Source of the DNA: UBA4292 sp964648695
Lineage (GTDB): Bacteria; Bacillota; Clostridia; Lachnospirales; Lachnospiraceae
DNA length: 25,325 nucleotides
Direction of reading: 5' to 3'
Assembly: GCA_964648695.1 (NCBI GenBank)
Contig: CAZYLH010000016.1
Location: 1 to 25,325 of the forward strand
In this document: positions 8,773 to 17,463 of the stretch, in pieces
How the letters are laid out: the number at the start of each line of letters is the position of its first letter
Numbering within the stretch: the stretch's first letter is position 1
Program-made: the position numbers and the translations under genes
The notes under the pieces: model-generated
The model's input: the letters and a program-made list of their open reading frames with translations, nothing else
Told to the model about the DNA's origin: nothing
Databases searched by the model: none

Positions 8773-9372
8773 ATGATTGCTACGATCAAGGGAACGGTTA
8801 TATTAACGGATGTCGGCTCTGTTGTCGTGGAGTGCGGCGGTATCGGATATCAGATTTTTGTGACAAGCAAAGTGGTGCAAAACGCCTTTGTGGGAAGCAA
8901 GGTCATGCTTTATACATATATGCATGTAAAGGATGACGGCATTTTACTTTTTGGCTTTTCTTCGCCGGATGAAAAGACACTTTTTGAGCGCCTCTTAGCG
9001 GTGAGCGGAGTGGGGCCTAAGGGGGCACTTTCGATACTCTCATTTTTGGGGGCTGACGGGCTTCGCTTTGCGATTGTGTCATCTGATGCAAAGCAGATAT
9101 CAAAGACACCCGGTATAGGCATAAAAACCGCTCAAAAGATTATCCTTGAGATGAAGGATAAGGTAAATCTTGAGGATACGCTAAAAGACAACTCATCCGG
9201 GGAAGGGGCTGGCGGCAGCGCCCTTACGCCGGCGCATAAGGAGGCGGCGATGGCCCTTTGCGCGCTTGGGTATGGAGAGGTCGAAAGCATACGCGCGGTA
9301 AATCTTGTGGAGGCTTCTGAGGGACTTGATACAGATGAGATTTTAAAGCTTGCATTAAAAAAACTGCTGTGA
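8773..9372 (+). CDS. ruvA: Holliday junction branch migration protein RuvA
   Basis: RuvA binds four-way junctions as a tetramer and loads RuvB. The 199-residue product starts MIATIKG, matching the usual RuvA N-terminus, with an OB-fold to about residue 62. Two helix-hairpin-helix motifs follow (LAVSGVGPKGA and KTPGIGIKTAQK), then a Gly/Ser-rich linker and the small C-terminal domain that contacts RuvB (ALGYGEVE onward). I chose ATG 8773 because GGAGGGG at 8757-8763 sits 9 bases upstream and the length fits the family. An in-frame TTG at 8710 would add 21 residues not found in RuvA and overlaps the proposed promoter. No ruvC is present in this window, as expected for Firmicutes, which use RecU. 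Confidence 0.96.
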   Translation: MIATIKGTVILTDVGSVVVECGGIGYQIFVTSKVVQNAFVGSKVMLYTYMHVKDDGILLFGFSSPDEKTLFERLLAVSGVGPKGALSILSFLGADGLRFAIVSSDAKQISKTPGIGIKTAQKIILEMKDKVNLEDTLKDNSSGEGAGGSALTPAHKEAAMALCALGYGEVESIRAVNLVEASEGLDTDEILKLALKKLL

Positions 9373-9420
9373 TTATTATAGTTATGTATAAGAAGTAGTT
9401 TTAAATCAAGGAAGTGCATA

Positions 9421-10425
9421 ATGGAAAAACGGATTATTACAACAGAGATGACGCCAGAGGATGTGGTGATAGAAAACCATCTGCGTCCTCAAAGCCTAAG
9501 TCAGTACATGGGGCAGGAAAAGCTTAAGGAAACCCTAAGCGTGTATATCCAGGCGGCAAAGGAGAGGCATGAGGCGCTTGACCACCTGCTCTTTTACGGG
9601 CCTCCGGGTCTTGGAAAGACCACGCTGGCGGGAGTAATCGCCCATGAGATGGGCACAAACATGAAGATCACTTCCGGACCGGCCATAGAAAAGCCAGGAG
9701 AGATGGCGGCAATTCTAAACAGCCTCTCAGAGGGGGACATCCTTTTTGTGGACGAGATCCATCGCCTAAACAGGCAGGTGGAGGAGGTAATGTATCCTGC
9801 TATGGAGGATTTTGCCATCGACATTATGATAGGAAAGGGCGAAACCGCAAGATCCATCAGGCTAAATCTCCCCCATTTTACCCTGATCGGGGCGACGACA
9901 AGGGCGGGACTTTTAAGCGCACCTTTGCGCGACCGCTTCGGCGTTGTGCACCGGATGGAGTATTATTCTGTCTCTGAACTTGAACAAATTCTTATGCGCT
10001 CTGCGCTTGTTTTAAATGTGGAGCTAGACCAAAATGGTGCTAAGGAACTTGCAAGCCGTTCAAGAGGAACGCCGCGTCTTGCAAACCGCCTGTTAAAGAG
10101 GGTGCGTGATTTTGCGCAGGTTCGCTATGACGGAGTTATAACAGAGGAGGCGGCCAGATACGCTTTAGATATACTGGATGTGGATGATCTGGGACTGGAC
10201 TTTGACGACAAGCGGATATTATCCACCATTATAGAAAAATTTGGGGGCGGTCCGGTGGGGCTTGATACCTTAGCGGTGGCTTTAGGGGAGGATGCCGGAA
10301 CTTTAGAGGATGTATATGAGCCTTACCTCATCCAGAATGGTCTTATCAGCAGAACCCCTAGGGGTAGGGTGGCAACCGTCAGAGCATATCATCATCTTGG
10401 GGTTCCTATGCCGCAAGAAAATTGA
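9421..10425 (+). CDS. ruvB: Holliday junction helicase RuvB
   Basis: RuvB is the AAA+ motor that drives branch migration with RuvA. The 334-residue protein has its N-terminal motif LRPQSLSQYMGQ, Walker A GPPGLGKTT near residues 60-68, Walker B LFVDEIHRL near 110, and sensor 1 IGATTRAGLL near 156. The arginine-finger region SAPLRDRFG follows, and then the C-terminal winged helix with LDTLAVALGED and LIQNGLISRTPRGR. Length and all motifs are typical. It starts 48 bp after ruvA behind AAGGAAG and is surely in the same transcript. The -35 box of the zapA promoter lies just after its stop. Confidence 0.97.
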   Translation: MEKRIITTEMTPEDVVIENHLRPQSLSQYMGQEKLKETLSVYIQAAKERHEALDHLLFYGPPGLGKTTLAGVIAHEMGTNMKITSGPAIEKPGEMAAILNSLSEGDILFVDEIHRLNRQVEEVMYPAMEDFAIDIMIGKGETARSIRLNLPHFTLIGATTRAGLLSAPLRDRFGVVHRMEYYSVSELEQILMRSALVLNVELDQNGAKELASRSRGTPRLANRLLKRVRDFAQVRYDGVITEEAARYALDILDVDDLGLDFDDKRILSTIIEKFGGGPVGLDTLAVALGEDAGTLEDVYEPYLIQNGLISRTPRGRVATVRAYHHLGVPMPQEN

Positions 10426-10433
10426 TAAACCCC

Positions 10434-10462
10434 TTGTCTAATCTATGTTTTTTGTTTATAAT
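10434..10462 (+). promoter_or_regulatory. Sigma-A promoter for zapA
   Basis: A -35 box TTGTCT (10434-10439), a 17-base spacer and a perfect TATAAT (10457-10462) lie 33 bp before the zapA start. This makes zapA a separate transcription unit from ruvAB. Confidence 0.82.
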
Positions 10463-10494
10463 GGCGACAGAAAATCAGATGAGGAAGAGGTATT

Positions 10495-10821
10495 ATGATG
10501 GAGTCTAAAAGCACAGTTGATGTGATTATCGGCGGCAAGGTCTACACCCTAAGCGGATATGAGGAGGAGGAGTATCTCCATAAGATTGCCGCATATATAA
10601 ACGGACGTGTCCAGGAACTACAGAATCAAAGCGGTTTTGCAAAACAGAGCGCGGATATGCAGAATATACTTATTCAGCTAAACATCGCGGACGACTATTT
10701 CAAGGAGAAAGAGGAAAACGAACGGCTTTTAAGAAAACTTGAGGAACAGAGCAAGGATCTGTACAGTTTAAAGCATGAGCTGGTCTCCTTGAAGATGCTC
10801 ACTGAGCGGGCAGATAATTAA
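10495..10821 (+). CDS. zapA: Cell division protein ZapA
   Basis: ZapA bundles and stabilises FtsZ filaments at the division site. The 108-residue protein has the ZapA N-terminal pattern (VDVIIGGKVYTLSGYEEEEYLHKIAAYIN, here given as VDVIIGGKVYTLSGYEEEE, near residues 9-27). A long Glu/Lys-rich helix that would form the dimer and tetramer coiled coil covers about residues 65-105. The start is ATG 10495 or the adjacent ATG 10498; both are served by the GAGGAAGAGG just upstream. It has its own promoter and terminator and lies next to the U32 gene, a pairing common in Clostridia. Confidence 0.9.
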   Translation: MMESKSTVDVIIGGKVYTLSGYEEEEYLHKIAAYINGRVQELQNQSGFAKQSADMQNILIQLNIADDYFKEKEENERLLRKLEEQSKDLYSLKHELVSLKMLTERADN

Positions 10822-10838
10822 GACTAAAGAAAATACAT

Positions 10839-10873
10839 AGGGAAGCCTTAAGGAGGACTTCCCTTTCTTTTTT
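10839..10873 (+). terminator. Rho-independent terminator after zapA
   Basis: The arms AGGGAAG (10839-10845) and CTTCCCT (10858-10864) form a 7-bp stem that can be extended inside by CCT/AGG. A T-rich tract (TTTCTTTTTT) overlaps and follows the stem. Confidence 0.85.
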
Positions 10874-10876
10874 AAC

Positions 10877-10893
10877 GTGTTAAGTTTTAACAC
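10877..10893. repeat. Perfect 7-bp inverted repeat upstream of the U32 gene
   Basis: GTGTTAA and TTAACAC are separated by GTT, between the zapA terminator and the U32 ribosome binding site. It could be an operator for an unknown regulator or chance in AT-rich spacer DNA. The 3-base spacer does not fit the 4-base spacer of Rex sites. Confidence 0.35.
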
Positions 10894-10911
10894 TAGGCGG
10901 AGGATGATGGG

Positions 10912-13307
10912 ATGGTAAGTAGGCAGGTTGAGCTTCTGGCTCCGGCAGGTTCATTTGAAACCATGAAGGCTGCCTATACGGCGGGGGCAGATGCGGTTTA
11001 TATAGGCGGACAGCTCTTTGGCGCACGCGCCTACGCTGGTAATCTGGGTGAGGAGCATTTTTTAAACGCCATTGATTATGCCCACATTCGCGGCAAGAAA
11101 CTATATCTGACAGTCAACACTCTTTTAAAGGATGATGAGATTGAGGGGCAGCTCTATGGATATCTAAAGCTCCTTTATGAGCGCGGCTTGGATGCGGTGA
11201 TAGTACAGGACTTAGGAGTTTTGCAGTTTGTAAGGGAANNNNNNNNNNNNNNNNNNNNNNNNNNNNNNNNNNNNNNNNNNNNNNNNNNNNNNNNNNNNNN
11301 NNNNNNNNNNNNNNNNNNNNNNNNNNNNNNNNNNNNNNCGGCTTGGATGCGGTGATAGTACAGGACTTAGGAGTTTTGCAGTTTGTAAGGGAATATTTTC
11401 CGGGACTTTCAATCCATGCCAGCACACAGATGACAGTCACCGGCACCGGAGGAGCCAGGCTCCTAGAAAAGCTTGGGGTGATGCGTGTGGTTCCTGCCAG
11501 GGAGCTTTCCCTAGATGAGCTTAAGGCAATACGAGAGGAGACTTCCCTTGAGATAGAGACATTTGTTCACGGAGCCATCTGCTACTCATATTCTGGGCAG
11601 TGCCTCTTTAGCAGCCTTGCGGGAGGAAGAAGCGGAAACCGTGGGAGATGCGCTCAGCCATGCAGAAAGCCATATCAGGTTTTAGAGCCTTCAAAAAAAG
11701 TGTTAAACCCTAAAAAGGATGAAAAGTATGTCCTTAGCTTAAAAGACATGAATACGCTTAGCCTGCTTCCTAAGATTATAGAGGCGGGGGTTAATTCTTT
11801 AAAGATCGAAGGGCGAATGAAAAAGACCGAGTACACCGCCGGTGTGGTCTCAATCTACAGGAAATACTTGGATTTATACATGGCGGGGCAGGATTATAGA
11901 GTCTCTCTAGAGGATGAGCGGCGGCTTTTTGATCTGTATAACAGAAACGGTTTTAGTGCGGGGTATTATGAGAAGCATAATGGCAGGGATATGCTGACTC
12001 TCTCAGCACCTGCCTTTCGCAGCCACGATGATGCATGGCAGCAGGAGCTTAGAGAAAATTACATAAAAAAAGAATGTAAGCGCAAGATAAGTGGGAGCAT
12101 AAAGGTAGCGCTAAATGCTCCCGTCACTATAGACCTTTTTGCGGGAGGGACGCATGTAACTGTTAGAGGAGATGAGCCTCTTGTCGCAAAGAATAAGCCC
12201 CTTCTTAAAGAGCAGCTTGAAAAACAGCTAAGTAAGCTTGGTGCAAGCGACTTTATATTTTCAAAGCTTACTATAGAGCTTGGAGACGAATGCTTTATGA
12301 CGGTGGGTCAGATCAATGACCTTAGAAGAAGAGCGATAGAGGAGCTTAAGCGTGAGATTTTAAAGCCCTTTTTTAGAAAGGCAATAGCCTATCATCCCTA
12401 TAAAGATGGAGATGCCTGTAAAAATGAACAGACGCCAATCTATACCACAGGGGTATACAATGCAGAGGCGCGAAACTATACCAAGCAGGTACATAATGCG
12501 AGCACACCAATCTATACCGCGCAGGTTCACAACAAAGATCAGCTAAGGGCTGTTTTGCAGGATGAGAAGATTGCGGAGATATATATTGATGACAGCACCG
12601 TAAAGCCTGACGAGTGGAAGATGACTGCAGAAAAGGTGAAAAAATCTAAAAGAAAGTGCTTTTATCACATGCCGCACATCTTTAGAAGAGCTCATCAAAT
12701 CTATTATGATACCCACTTAGATTTGCTTATAAAGGCGGGCTTTGACGGGTTTTTGCTGGGAAGTCTTGAAAGTTTCTGGTATTTAAAAAGCAGAGAAGTT
12801 AATGGCCTGATGGTGGCGGATCATAATCTCTACACCACAAACAGACGGGCAGAGGGCCTTCTTTTTAAGCTTGGCATCTCTAAAACCACAGCCTCCTTAG
12901 AATTAAATGAAAAGGAGCTTTATGGGCGCGGGCTGGATAGATCTGAGCTTATAGGATATGGGTATACGCCCATGATGTATAGCGCAAACTGTGTTTTAAA
13001 TACCCTTGTGGGCTGCAAACGGGGCATTAAAGAAAAGGAGAAAAAGCTTTATTTACAGGATGAGACGGGGAGGCGTTTTAGTGTACTGTGCGACTGTAAA
13101 TTTTGCTGCAATACCATCCTAAACTGCGACCCGTTATATATTTTAGACTATACGAAAAAACTGGAAAAACTAAATCCTGCCTCGGTAAGGCTTATCTTTA
13201 CTGTGGAGGATGAGAAAGAGACAAAGGAAATCCTGGGGAGCGCTGTGAGAGGTCTACCCATTAACCATGCCATAACCAGAGGACATTTAAAAAGAGGAGT
13301 GGAATAG
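10912..13307 (+). CDS. U32 peptidase-family protein, probable RNA hydroxylation factor (RlhA/TrhP-like); broken only by an assembly gap
   Basis: The reading frame runs into 100 N and resumes after it. Collapsing the duplicated 55-bp flank removes 155 bp and gives one open frame of 746 residues. It begins with the U32 start VELLAPAGSFETMKAA. The signature region has Cys172 and Cys179 (CYSYSGQC) and Cys195 and Cys199 (GRCAQPC, in collapsed numbering). In RlhA and TrhP these cysteines are believed to hold an iron-sulfur cluster. The long C-terminal part, with a second cysteine cluster (CDCKFCCNTILNC), resembles the DUF3656-containing layout of RlhA. Known relatives hydroxylate 23S rRNA or the tRNA wobble uridine, although the family name says peptidase; which RNA is modified here is unknown. 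The start is ATG 10912 with GCGGAGGA 7 bases upstream. A short repetitive stretch lies near 12432-12533. Confidence 0.85.
11184..11238 (+). repeat. Left copy of 55-bp duplicated gap flank
   Basis: These 55 bases, ending directly at the N run, are identical to 11339-11393, the first 55 bases after it. The copies are in the same reading frame of the U32 gene. This is the overlap of two contigs, not a biological repeat. Confidence 0.95.
11239..11338. other. Assembly gap of 100 N (artefact inside U32 gene)
   Basis: Exactly 100 N is the conventional filler for a scaffold gap of unknown size. Because the two flanks overlap by 55 bp and collapse to an intact family-length gene, the true gap is most likely negative, with no missing sequence. 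Confidence 0.93.
11339..11393 (+). repeat. Right copy of 55-bp duplicated gap flank
   Basis: Identical to 11184-11238. The first base is the third position of a codon in both copies, so merging them keeps the U32 frame. Confidence 0.95.
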
Positions 13308-13309
13308 CT

Positions 13310-16192
13310 TTGATAAATTTATTGACACAGGCATCAAAATATGTAGCACTGTCTCTGATGGTGGTTTATCTGATCAACGCCTTTTTTATGCTGCAAAGGC
13401 AGGGTAAGGGGGAGAGTGTCGGCGCGTACAGATTTGGGATTTTCCTTGTCTTTGGCATACACTGCTCCTGTTTTGTAGCGATCCTTATGCATCAGACTGA
13501 CCTGGAGTATATAATATTTTATATCGCTCAGGTTGCCTTTTTATTTGCGTTTTCAATGGCGTTTAAGGCGATTTATAAAAAGTGTAATCTCTTAATCCAG
13601 AACAATGTACTTTTGCTCTTAGCGGTGGGCTTTGCAATACTTACGCGTCTGGATTTTGACAAGGCGCAGAAGCAATTTTTTATCTGTATCGGTGCGGCGG
13701 TGGTTGCCATGATAATGCCAAGGCTTTTAGACAGGCTAAAGGTCACAGGGGTTATCGCAAGCGTCCTAGGCGTCCTTGGCGTCATCCTTCTGGCAGCGGT
13801 TTTGCTGCTCTCAAGGACTACCTACGGCGCAAATTTATCCTTAAGCTTTAACGGGATAAGCGTGCAGCCCTCGGAATTTGTAAAGGTCAGCTACGTGCTC
13901 CTCATCGCCATGCTCTTTAGAAATAAAAATGACTTTAAGAGGATTTGTCTTGTCACAGTTATTGCGGTGGGTCACACCGGTATTCTGGTGCTCTCTAAGG
14001 ATCTTGGCGGCGCGTTAATTTACTATATTACCTTTCTTGCCATGCTATATGTGGCGTCCGGAAAGAAGCGCTATCCTCTACTTGGAAGCGTTCTGCTTGG
14101 CCTAGGTGGTGTGGCTGCGACATTTTTATTTAGCCATGTGCGGGTTAGGATTACCGCCTGGCTTGACCCGTGGAGCGTGATCGAAAATGAAGGCTATCAG
14201 ATCACCCAGTCCCTCTTTTCCATTGCAAACGGCAGCTGGTTCGGACTGGGGCTCTATGAGGGGCAGCCGGAATATATTCCCGTGGTGGAAAAGGATTTTG
14301 TGTTTTCCGCGATCTCCGAAGAGCTAGGCGCAATATTTGCCATGTGCCTTGTCCTTGTGTGTCTATGTCTTCTGGTGACCATGATAAAGGTCGCCGCCAG
14401 ATGTCAAACCGTGTTTTATAAGCTTATCGGCGTTGGACTGGCCTCTTTATACGGCATTCAGGTATTCTTAACAGTTGGCGGAGCGATAAAGCTAATTCCA
14501 TCCACAGGTGTGACGCTTCCACTGGTAAGCTATGGAGGAAGTTCGCTGCTTAGCACCATGATTATAGTTGGCGTTTTGCAGGGGCTGTATCTAAAGGTGC
14601 AAAAGGTGGAGGATGCAAAGGCCCTAGAGAAGGAGCTTTCGCACGCTGTAACGGAAACCCGTGTGATTGATAAGTCCGGAAAGGTGATAATCAGGCGCAG
14701 GGTGAAAAAGCCAAACAAGCAGCAGCAGCGCATTTTAAATGCGAATGACACAAAGGATATTGCCAGCTCTAAGAGAAACAAGGAAGCCTATGCGGTGGGG
14801 ATGATCTATATGCTCATCTTTGCCCTGACCGTGGGGTATATGGGCTACTTTGTTTTTACTGCCCCCTATGATACGCGTATCACAGAAAACTCCTATAATC
14901 TTGCGAGGGTCAATGCGAAGTCTGATACCATCACAAGAGGGGATATAGTGAGCAGTGATGGAATTGTGCTTGCCACCACCATCCAGGATGAGGACGGAGA
15001 GGAGGTGCGCTACTACCCATACAGCAACCTCTTTGCGCATGTGGTGGGATATGCGGGATCCTCTTCTTCTGGGATAGAAAATCTGGCAAACACATATCTG
15101 CTGACCTCAACCCAGACCTTAGCGGAGCAGATCGCGACTGATTTAAAGGGTGAGAAGGCTGTCGGCGATACAGTTGTCACAACGATAGATTCAAACCTTC
15201 AGTATGTCGCGTATCAGGCCATGGGGGACTGGCAGGGAGCTGTTGTGGTGATGGAGGCGGATACGGGGCGTATCCTTGCCATGGTTTCAAAGCCTGATTA
15301 CGATCCGAATGATATGGAGGAGATATGGAACAGCTTAAGCTATCTTGACAGCAGTGAGTCTTTCCTTGTAAATCGTGCCACGCAGGGGCAGTATCCACCC
15401 GGCTCAATCTTTAAGCTTATCACAGCCCTGGCATATATGCGTGAAAATCCGGATGACTTTGCCGATTATACATACCTTTGCGAAAGCTTAATCACTTACG
15501 GGACGACAACCATAAACTGTTCGGATAACATCGCCCATGGACTGATAGATATATGTACAGGACTTCAGCAGTCGTGCAACGGCATCTTTGCCGAGATAGG
15601 AATTTCGCTACAAAGTGAGACGCTTATAGAGCTGTGCGAGAGTTTGCTTTTTAACAGTGAGCTTCCAGTATCGCTTCTTTATAAGACAAGCAGCTTTACT
15701 TTAAGTAATACATCAAGCGCAGAGGAGAGAATGCAGGCAGCTATCGGACAGGGGGATACGGTTATAACGCCACTTCACGCCGCGATGATAACCGCTGCCA
15801 TCGCAAATGGCGGTACACTTATGACCCCGTATTTTATAGACAGTGTGGTGGCAGAAAGCGGCACGGTGGTTGAGGAATTCTCATCTGAGGCGATCGCCAC
15901 TGTTATGACAAGCGAGGAAACCGCATGGCTTGAGGAGGCTATGCTCTCTGTTGTTTCAGAGGGAACGGCATATCTTGCGTCCTCGGATGAGTATTATTCA
16001 GCTGGAAAAACAGGCTCTGCGCAGTATGGCTCTAGCCTTGAAAATCTTCACGCGTGGTATACGGGCTATGCGTGGAAGGATGGGGAGAGTAAGATTGTTG
16101 TCACCGTGATATTAGAGGGTGCTGGCTCAGGAGGGCTTAACGCGGCTCCGGTGGCAAAGGCGATCTTTGACGCCTGGTTTGGAGTGGAATAG
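13310..16192 (+). CDS. SEDS (RodA/FtsW-type) glycosyltransferase fused to a penicillin-binding transpeptidase
   Basis: The 960-residue chain joins two cell-wall enzymes. Residues 1 to about 430 are a SEDS lipid II polymerase with about twelve hydrophobic segments. It has QPSEFVKVSYVL, KDLGGALIY, and the KDFVFSAISEELG loop, whose Asp329 aligns with the Asp of the usual HTDFIF motif. It also has PLVSYGGSSLL. A basic cytoplasmic linker (about 435-490, RRRVKKPNKQQQR) leads to one more membrane helix (about 492-515) and a short pedestal. The transpeptidase follows with all three motifs: Ser699-x-x-Lys702 (PGSIFK), Ser755-Cys-Asn757 and Lys900-Thr-Gly902. The pedestal resembles PbpA-type class B proteins, which are normally encoded beside rodA. 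The start is a TTG with GAGGAG 10 bases upstream, two bases after the U32 stop, so the genes are probably co-transcribed. Whether it serves elongation, division or sporulation is not visible. Confidence 0.93.
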   Translation: MINLLTQASKYVALSLMVVYLINAFFMLQRQGKGESVGAYRFGIFLVFGIHCSCFVAILMHQTDLEYIIFYIAQVAFLFAFSMAFKAIYKKCNLLIQNNVLLLLAVGFAILTRLDFDKAQKQFFICIGAAVVAMIMPRLLDRLKVTGVIASVLGVLGVILLAAVLLLSRTTYGANLSLSFNGISVQPSEFVKVSYVLLIAMLFRNKNDFKRICLVTVIAVGHTGILVLSKDLGGALIYYITFLAMLYVASGKKRYPLLGSVLLGLGGVAATFLFSHVRVRITAWLDPWSVIENEGYQITQSLFSIANGSWFGLGLYEGQPEYIPVVEKDFVFSAISEELGAIFAMCLVLVCLCLLVTMIKVAARCQTVFYKLIGVGLASLYGIQVFLTVGGAIKLIPSTGVTLPLVSYGGSSLLSTMIIVGVLQGLYLKVQKVEDAKALEKELSHAVTETRVIDKSGKVIIRRRVKKPNKQQQRILNANDTKDIASSKRNKEAYAVGMIYMLIFALTVGYMGYFVFTAPYDTRITENSYNLARVNAKSDTITRGDIVSSDGIVLATTIQDEDGEEVRYYPYSNLFAHVVGYAGSSSSGIENLANTYLLTSTQTLAEQIATDLKGEKAVGDTVVTTIDSNLQYVAYQAMGDWQGAVVVMEADTGRILAMVSKPDYDPNDMEEIWNSLSYLDSSESFLVNRATQGQYPPGSIFKLITALAYMRENPDDFADYTYLCESLITYGTTTINCSDNIAHGLIDICTGLQQSCNGIFAEIGISLQSETLIELCESLLFNSELPVSLLYKTSSFTLSNTSSAEERMQAAIGQGDTVITPLHAAMITAAIANGGTLMTPYFIDSVVAESGTVVEEFSSEAIATVMTSEETAWLEEAMLSVVSEGTAYLASSDEYYSAGKTGSAQYGSSLENLHAWYTGYAWKDGESKIVVTVILEGAGSGGLNAAPVAKAIFDAWFGVE

Positions 16193-16211
16193 TGCATTTT
16201 TTGCATTTTTG

Positions 16212-16240
16212 TTGACATGGGGTTAAAACCGTGCTATCCT
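16212..16240 (+). promoter_or_regulatory. Sigma-A promoter for the lacI-type gene
   Basis: A perfect -35 TTGACA (16212-16217), a 17-base spacer, and -10 TATCCT (16235-16240) with an upstream TGC. A tandem TGCATTTTT-like repeat and T-rich DNA precede the -35 and could act as an UP element. Confidence 0.82.
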
Positions 16241-16246
16241 AGGAAA

Positions 16247-16262
16247 GCGCAATAGATTGCGC
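16247..16262. promoter_or_regulatory. Probable autoregulatory operator of the LacI-family repressor
   Basis: GCGCAAT-AG-ATTGCGC is a perfect 7-bp inverted repeat that starts about 7 bases after the -10 box, so it covers the expected start of transcription. Its half-site ATTGCGC is close to GGTTGCGC in the operator of the sugar operon, which suggests the same repressor binds both. Confidence 0.7.
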
Positions 16263-16332
16263 GTTTCGCATAAAGAGTAAAGGCTTCTTATCTGCCGCGC
16301 TGGCAGCAAGCGTGATAGGGGGATGTTATCAG

Positions 16333-17346
16333 ATGGCACAGGGGACAGAAGTAAAACAGGTTCAGAGCCTGGAGGATATAGCTAAAGCGCTGGGAGTTTC
16401 AAAGACAACAGTCTCACGCGCACTCTCCGGAAAGGGCCGCATAAGCCAGAAGACAAGGGAGAAGGTGCTGGATTTTGCGCATCAGGTTCACTTTTATCCA
16501 AGTGCCCTCGCAAGGGGCTTAGCTGAGAGAAAGAGCTATAATATCGCCCTTGTCATCCCTAAATCTTTTTCGTTTCTTGATCTGCCATTCCTACGCAAAA
16601 GCATGAGCGCTATATGCAGGTTTGCGGGAGATAAAAACTATGACGTCCTGATATCCATGAGCGATGCGGACGATTACAAATCCCTCATGAGGATTTTAAA
16701 CAACAGAAAGGTTGACGGCGTGATCCTTGCGAGAACTCTCTTAGAGGATCCGATTGTTGACATGCTTGTGGAGCGCCAGATCCCCTTTGTGGCAATGGGA
16801 CAGTTAAAAAATCAGGAGCTTCATCAGGTGGATAATAATCATGTAGAGGCTTGCCAGAACCTGACAGCTCTTTTGCTGCTTAAGGGTTATGAAAACATTG
16901 CTCTGTTTGGGGGCGAGAAGAGAAGCATCGTAAACCAAAACCGTCTGCATGGTGTAAACAGAGCTTTTGAACAGATGGATAAAAAGCTCCCAAAAGAAAA
17001 TATCTACATGGAACTTGAAAATGAGGCACAGATAAAAAAAGCTGCGGAGGATGCCCTAAAAAAAGGTGCGGACTGCTTTATATTTATGGATGACGCCTTC
17101 TGTGAGATAGGGTTAGCCGCGCTTCGCGCTCTGGGGCTTCGCGTCCCTGAGGATATAAAGGTCGCGTCCTTTTTTGACAACCATCTAATGGAGGAGAACA
17201 ATCCCCCCATAACCGCACTTCGCTTTGACTCTGAGGAACTTGGCCGCACCGCATGCGCTCAGCTTTTAGACCTCCTTGACGGCAAGAACATAGAAAAGAG
17301 CATTGTGTTGGGATACCAGGTAATGATGAGAGATTCCACTTCCTGA
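16333..17346 (+). CDS. LacI/GalR-family transcriptional repressor of the galactan locus
   Basis: The 337-residue protein has an N-terminal helix-turn-helix (LEDIAKALGVSKTTVSRAL, residues 13-31) with the hinge region that follows. A periplasmic-binding-protein-like effector domain (about 65-335) ends the protein; it includes DNNHVEACQNLTALLL, which typically contacts the sugar. I chose ATG 16333 because AGGGGGA at 16317-16323 sits 9 bases upstream; a GTG at 16312 lacks a site. It stands upstream of the sugar transport operon and has a palindrome over its own promoter, so it most likely represses both itself and the operon. The inducer is probably galactose or a galacto-oligosaccharide, inferred from the GH53 enzyme downstream. 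Confidence 0.9.
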   Translation: MAQGTEVKQVQSLEDIAKALGVSKTTVSRALSGKGRISQKTREKVLDFAHQVHFYPSALARGLAERKSYNIALVIPKSFSFLDLPFLRKSMSAICRFAGDKNYDVLISMSDADDYKSLMRILNNRKVDGVILARTLLEDPIVDMLVERQIPFVAMGQLKNQELHQVDNNHVEACQNLTALLLLKGYENIALFGGEKRSIVNQNRLHGVNRAFEQMDKKLPKENIYMELENEAQIKKAAEDALKKGADCFIFMDDAFCEIGLAALRALGLRVPEDIKVASFFDNHLMEENNPPITALRFDSEELGRTACAQLLDLLDGKNIEKSIVLGYQVMMRDSTS

Positions 17347-17369
17347 ATTAGAACTGCTTTTGTTAGATA

Positions 17370-17417
17370 GCGCAGCCTGAGATTGCAGAAGATACTGCGG
17401 TTTCAGGCTGCGCCTTT
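17370..17417 (+). terminator. Probable terminator after the LacI-type gene
   Basis: A long hairpin pairs GCGCAGCCTGA (17370-17380) with TCAGGCTGCGC (17403-17413), plus an inner GCAG/CTGC stem. The T tract is short (CCTTTGT), so termination may be partial. Confidence 0.65.
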
Positions 17418-17463
17418 GTATAACTTGCACAAAAAAATGAGGGAAAAACTAGTGATGTCGTCA

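Noticed and set aside
10877..10893. Rex redox-repressor site
   Set aside because: The half-sites resemble TGTTAA/TTAACA, but the spacer is 3 bases rather than 4 and the outer bases differ.
11184..11393. A biological tandem duplication
   Set aside because: The copies abut the N run exactly and would duplicate a conserved core segment of the U32 domain; an unmerged contig overlap explains it better.
11343..13307. The U32 gene as a pseudogene or two separate genes
   Set aside because: The break coincides with 100 N and identical 55-bp flanks in the same frame; merging them gives one full-length gene.
7642..17413. Dispersed repeat based on GCGCAGCC seen in the rpsA and lacI terminators
   Set aside because: Only the stem sequence is shared, in opposite arm order, with no similar flanks; it is a coincidence of GC-rich terminator stems.
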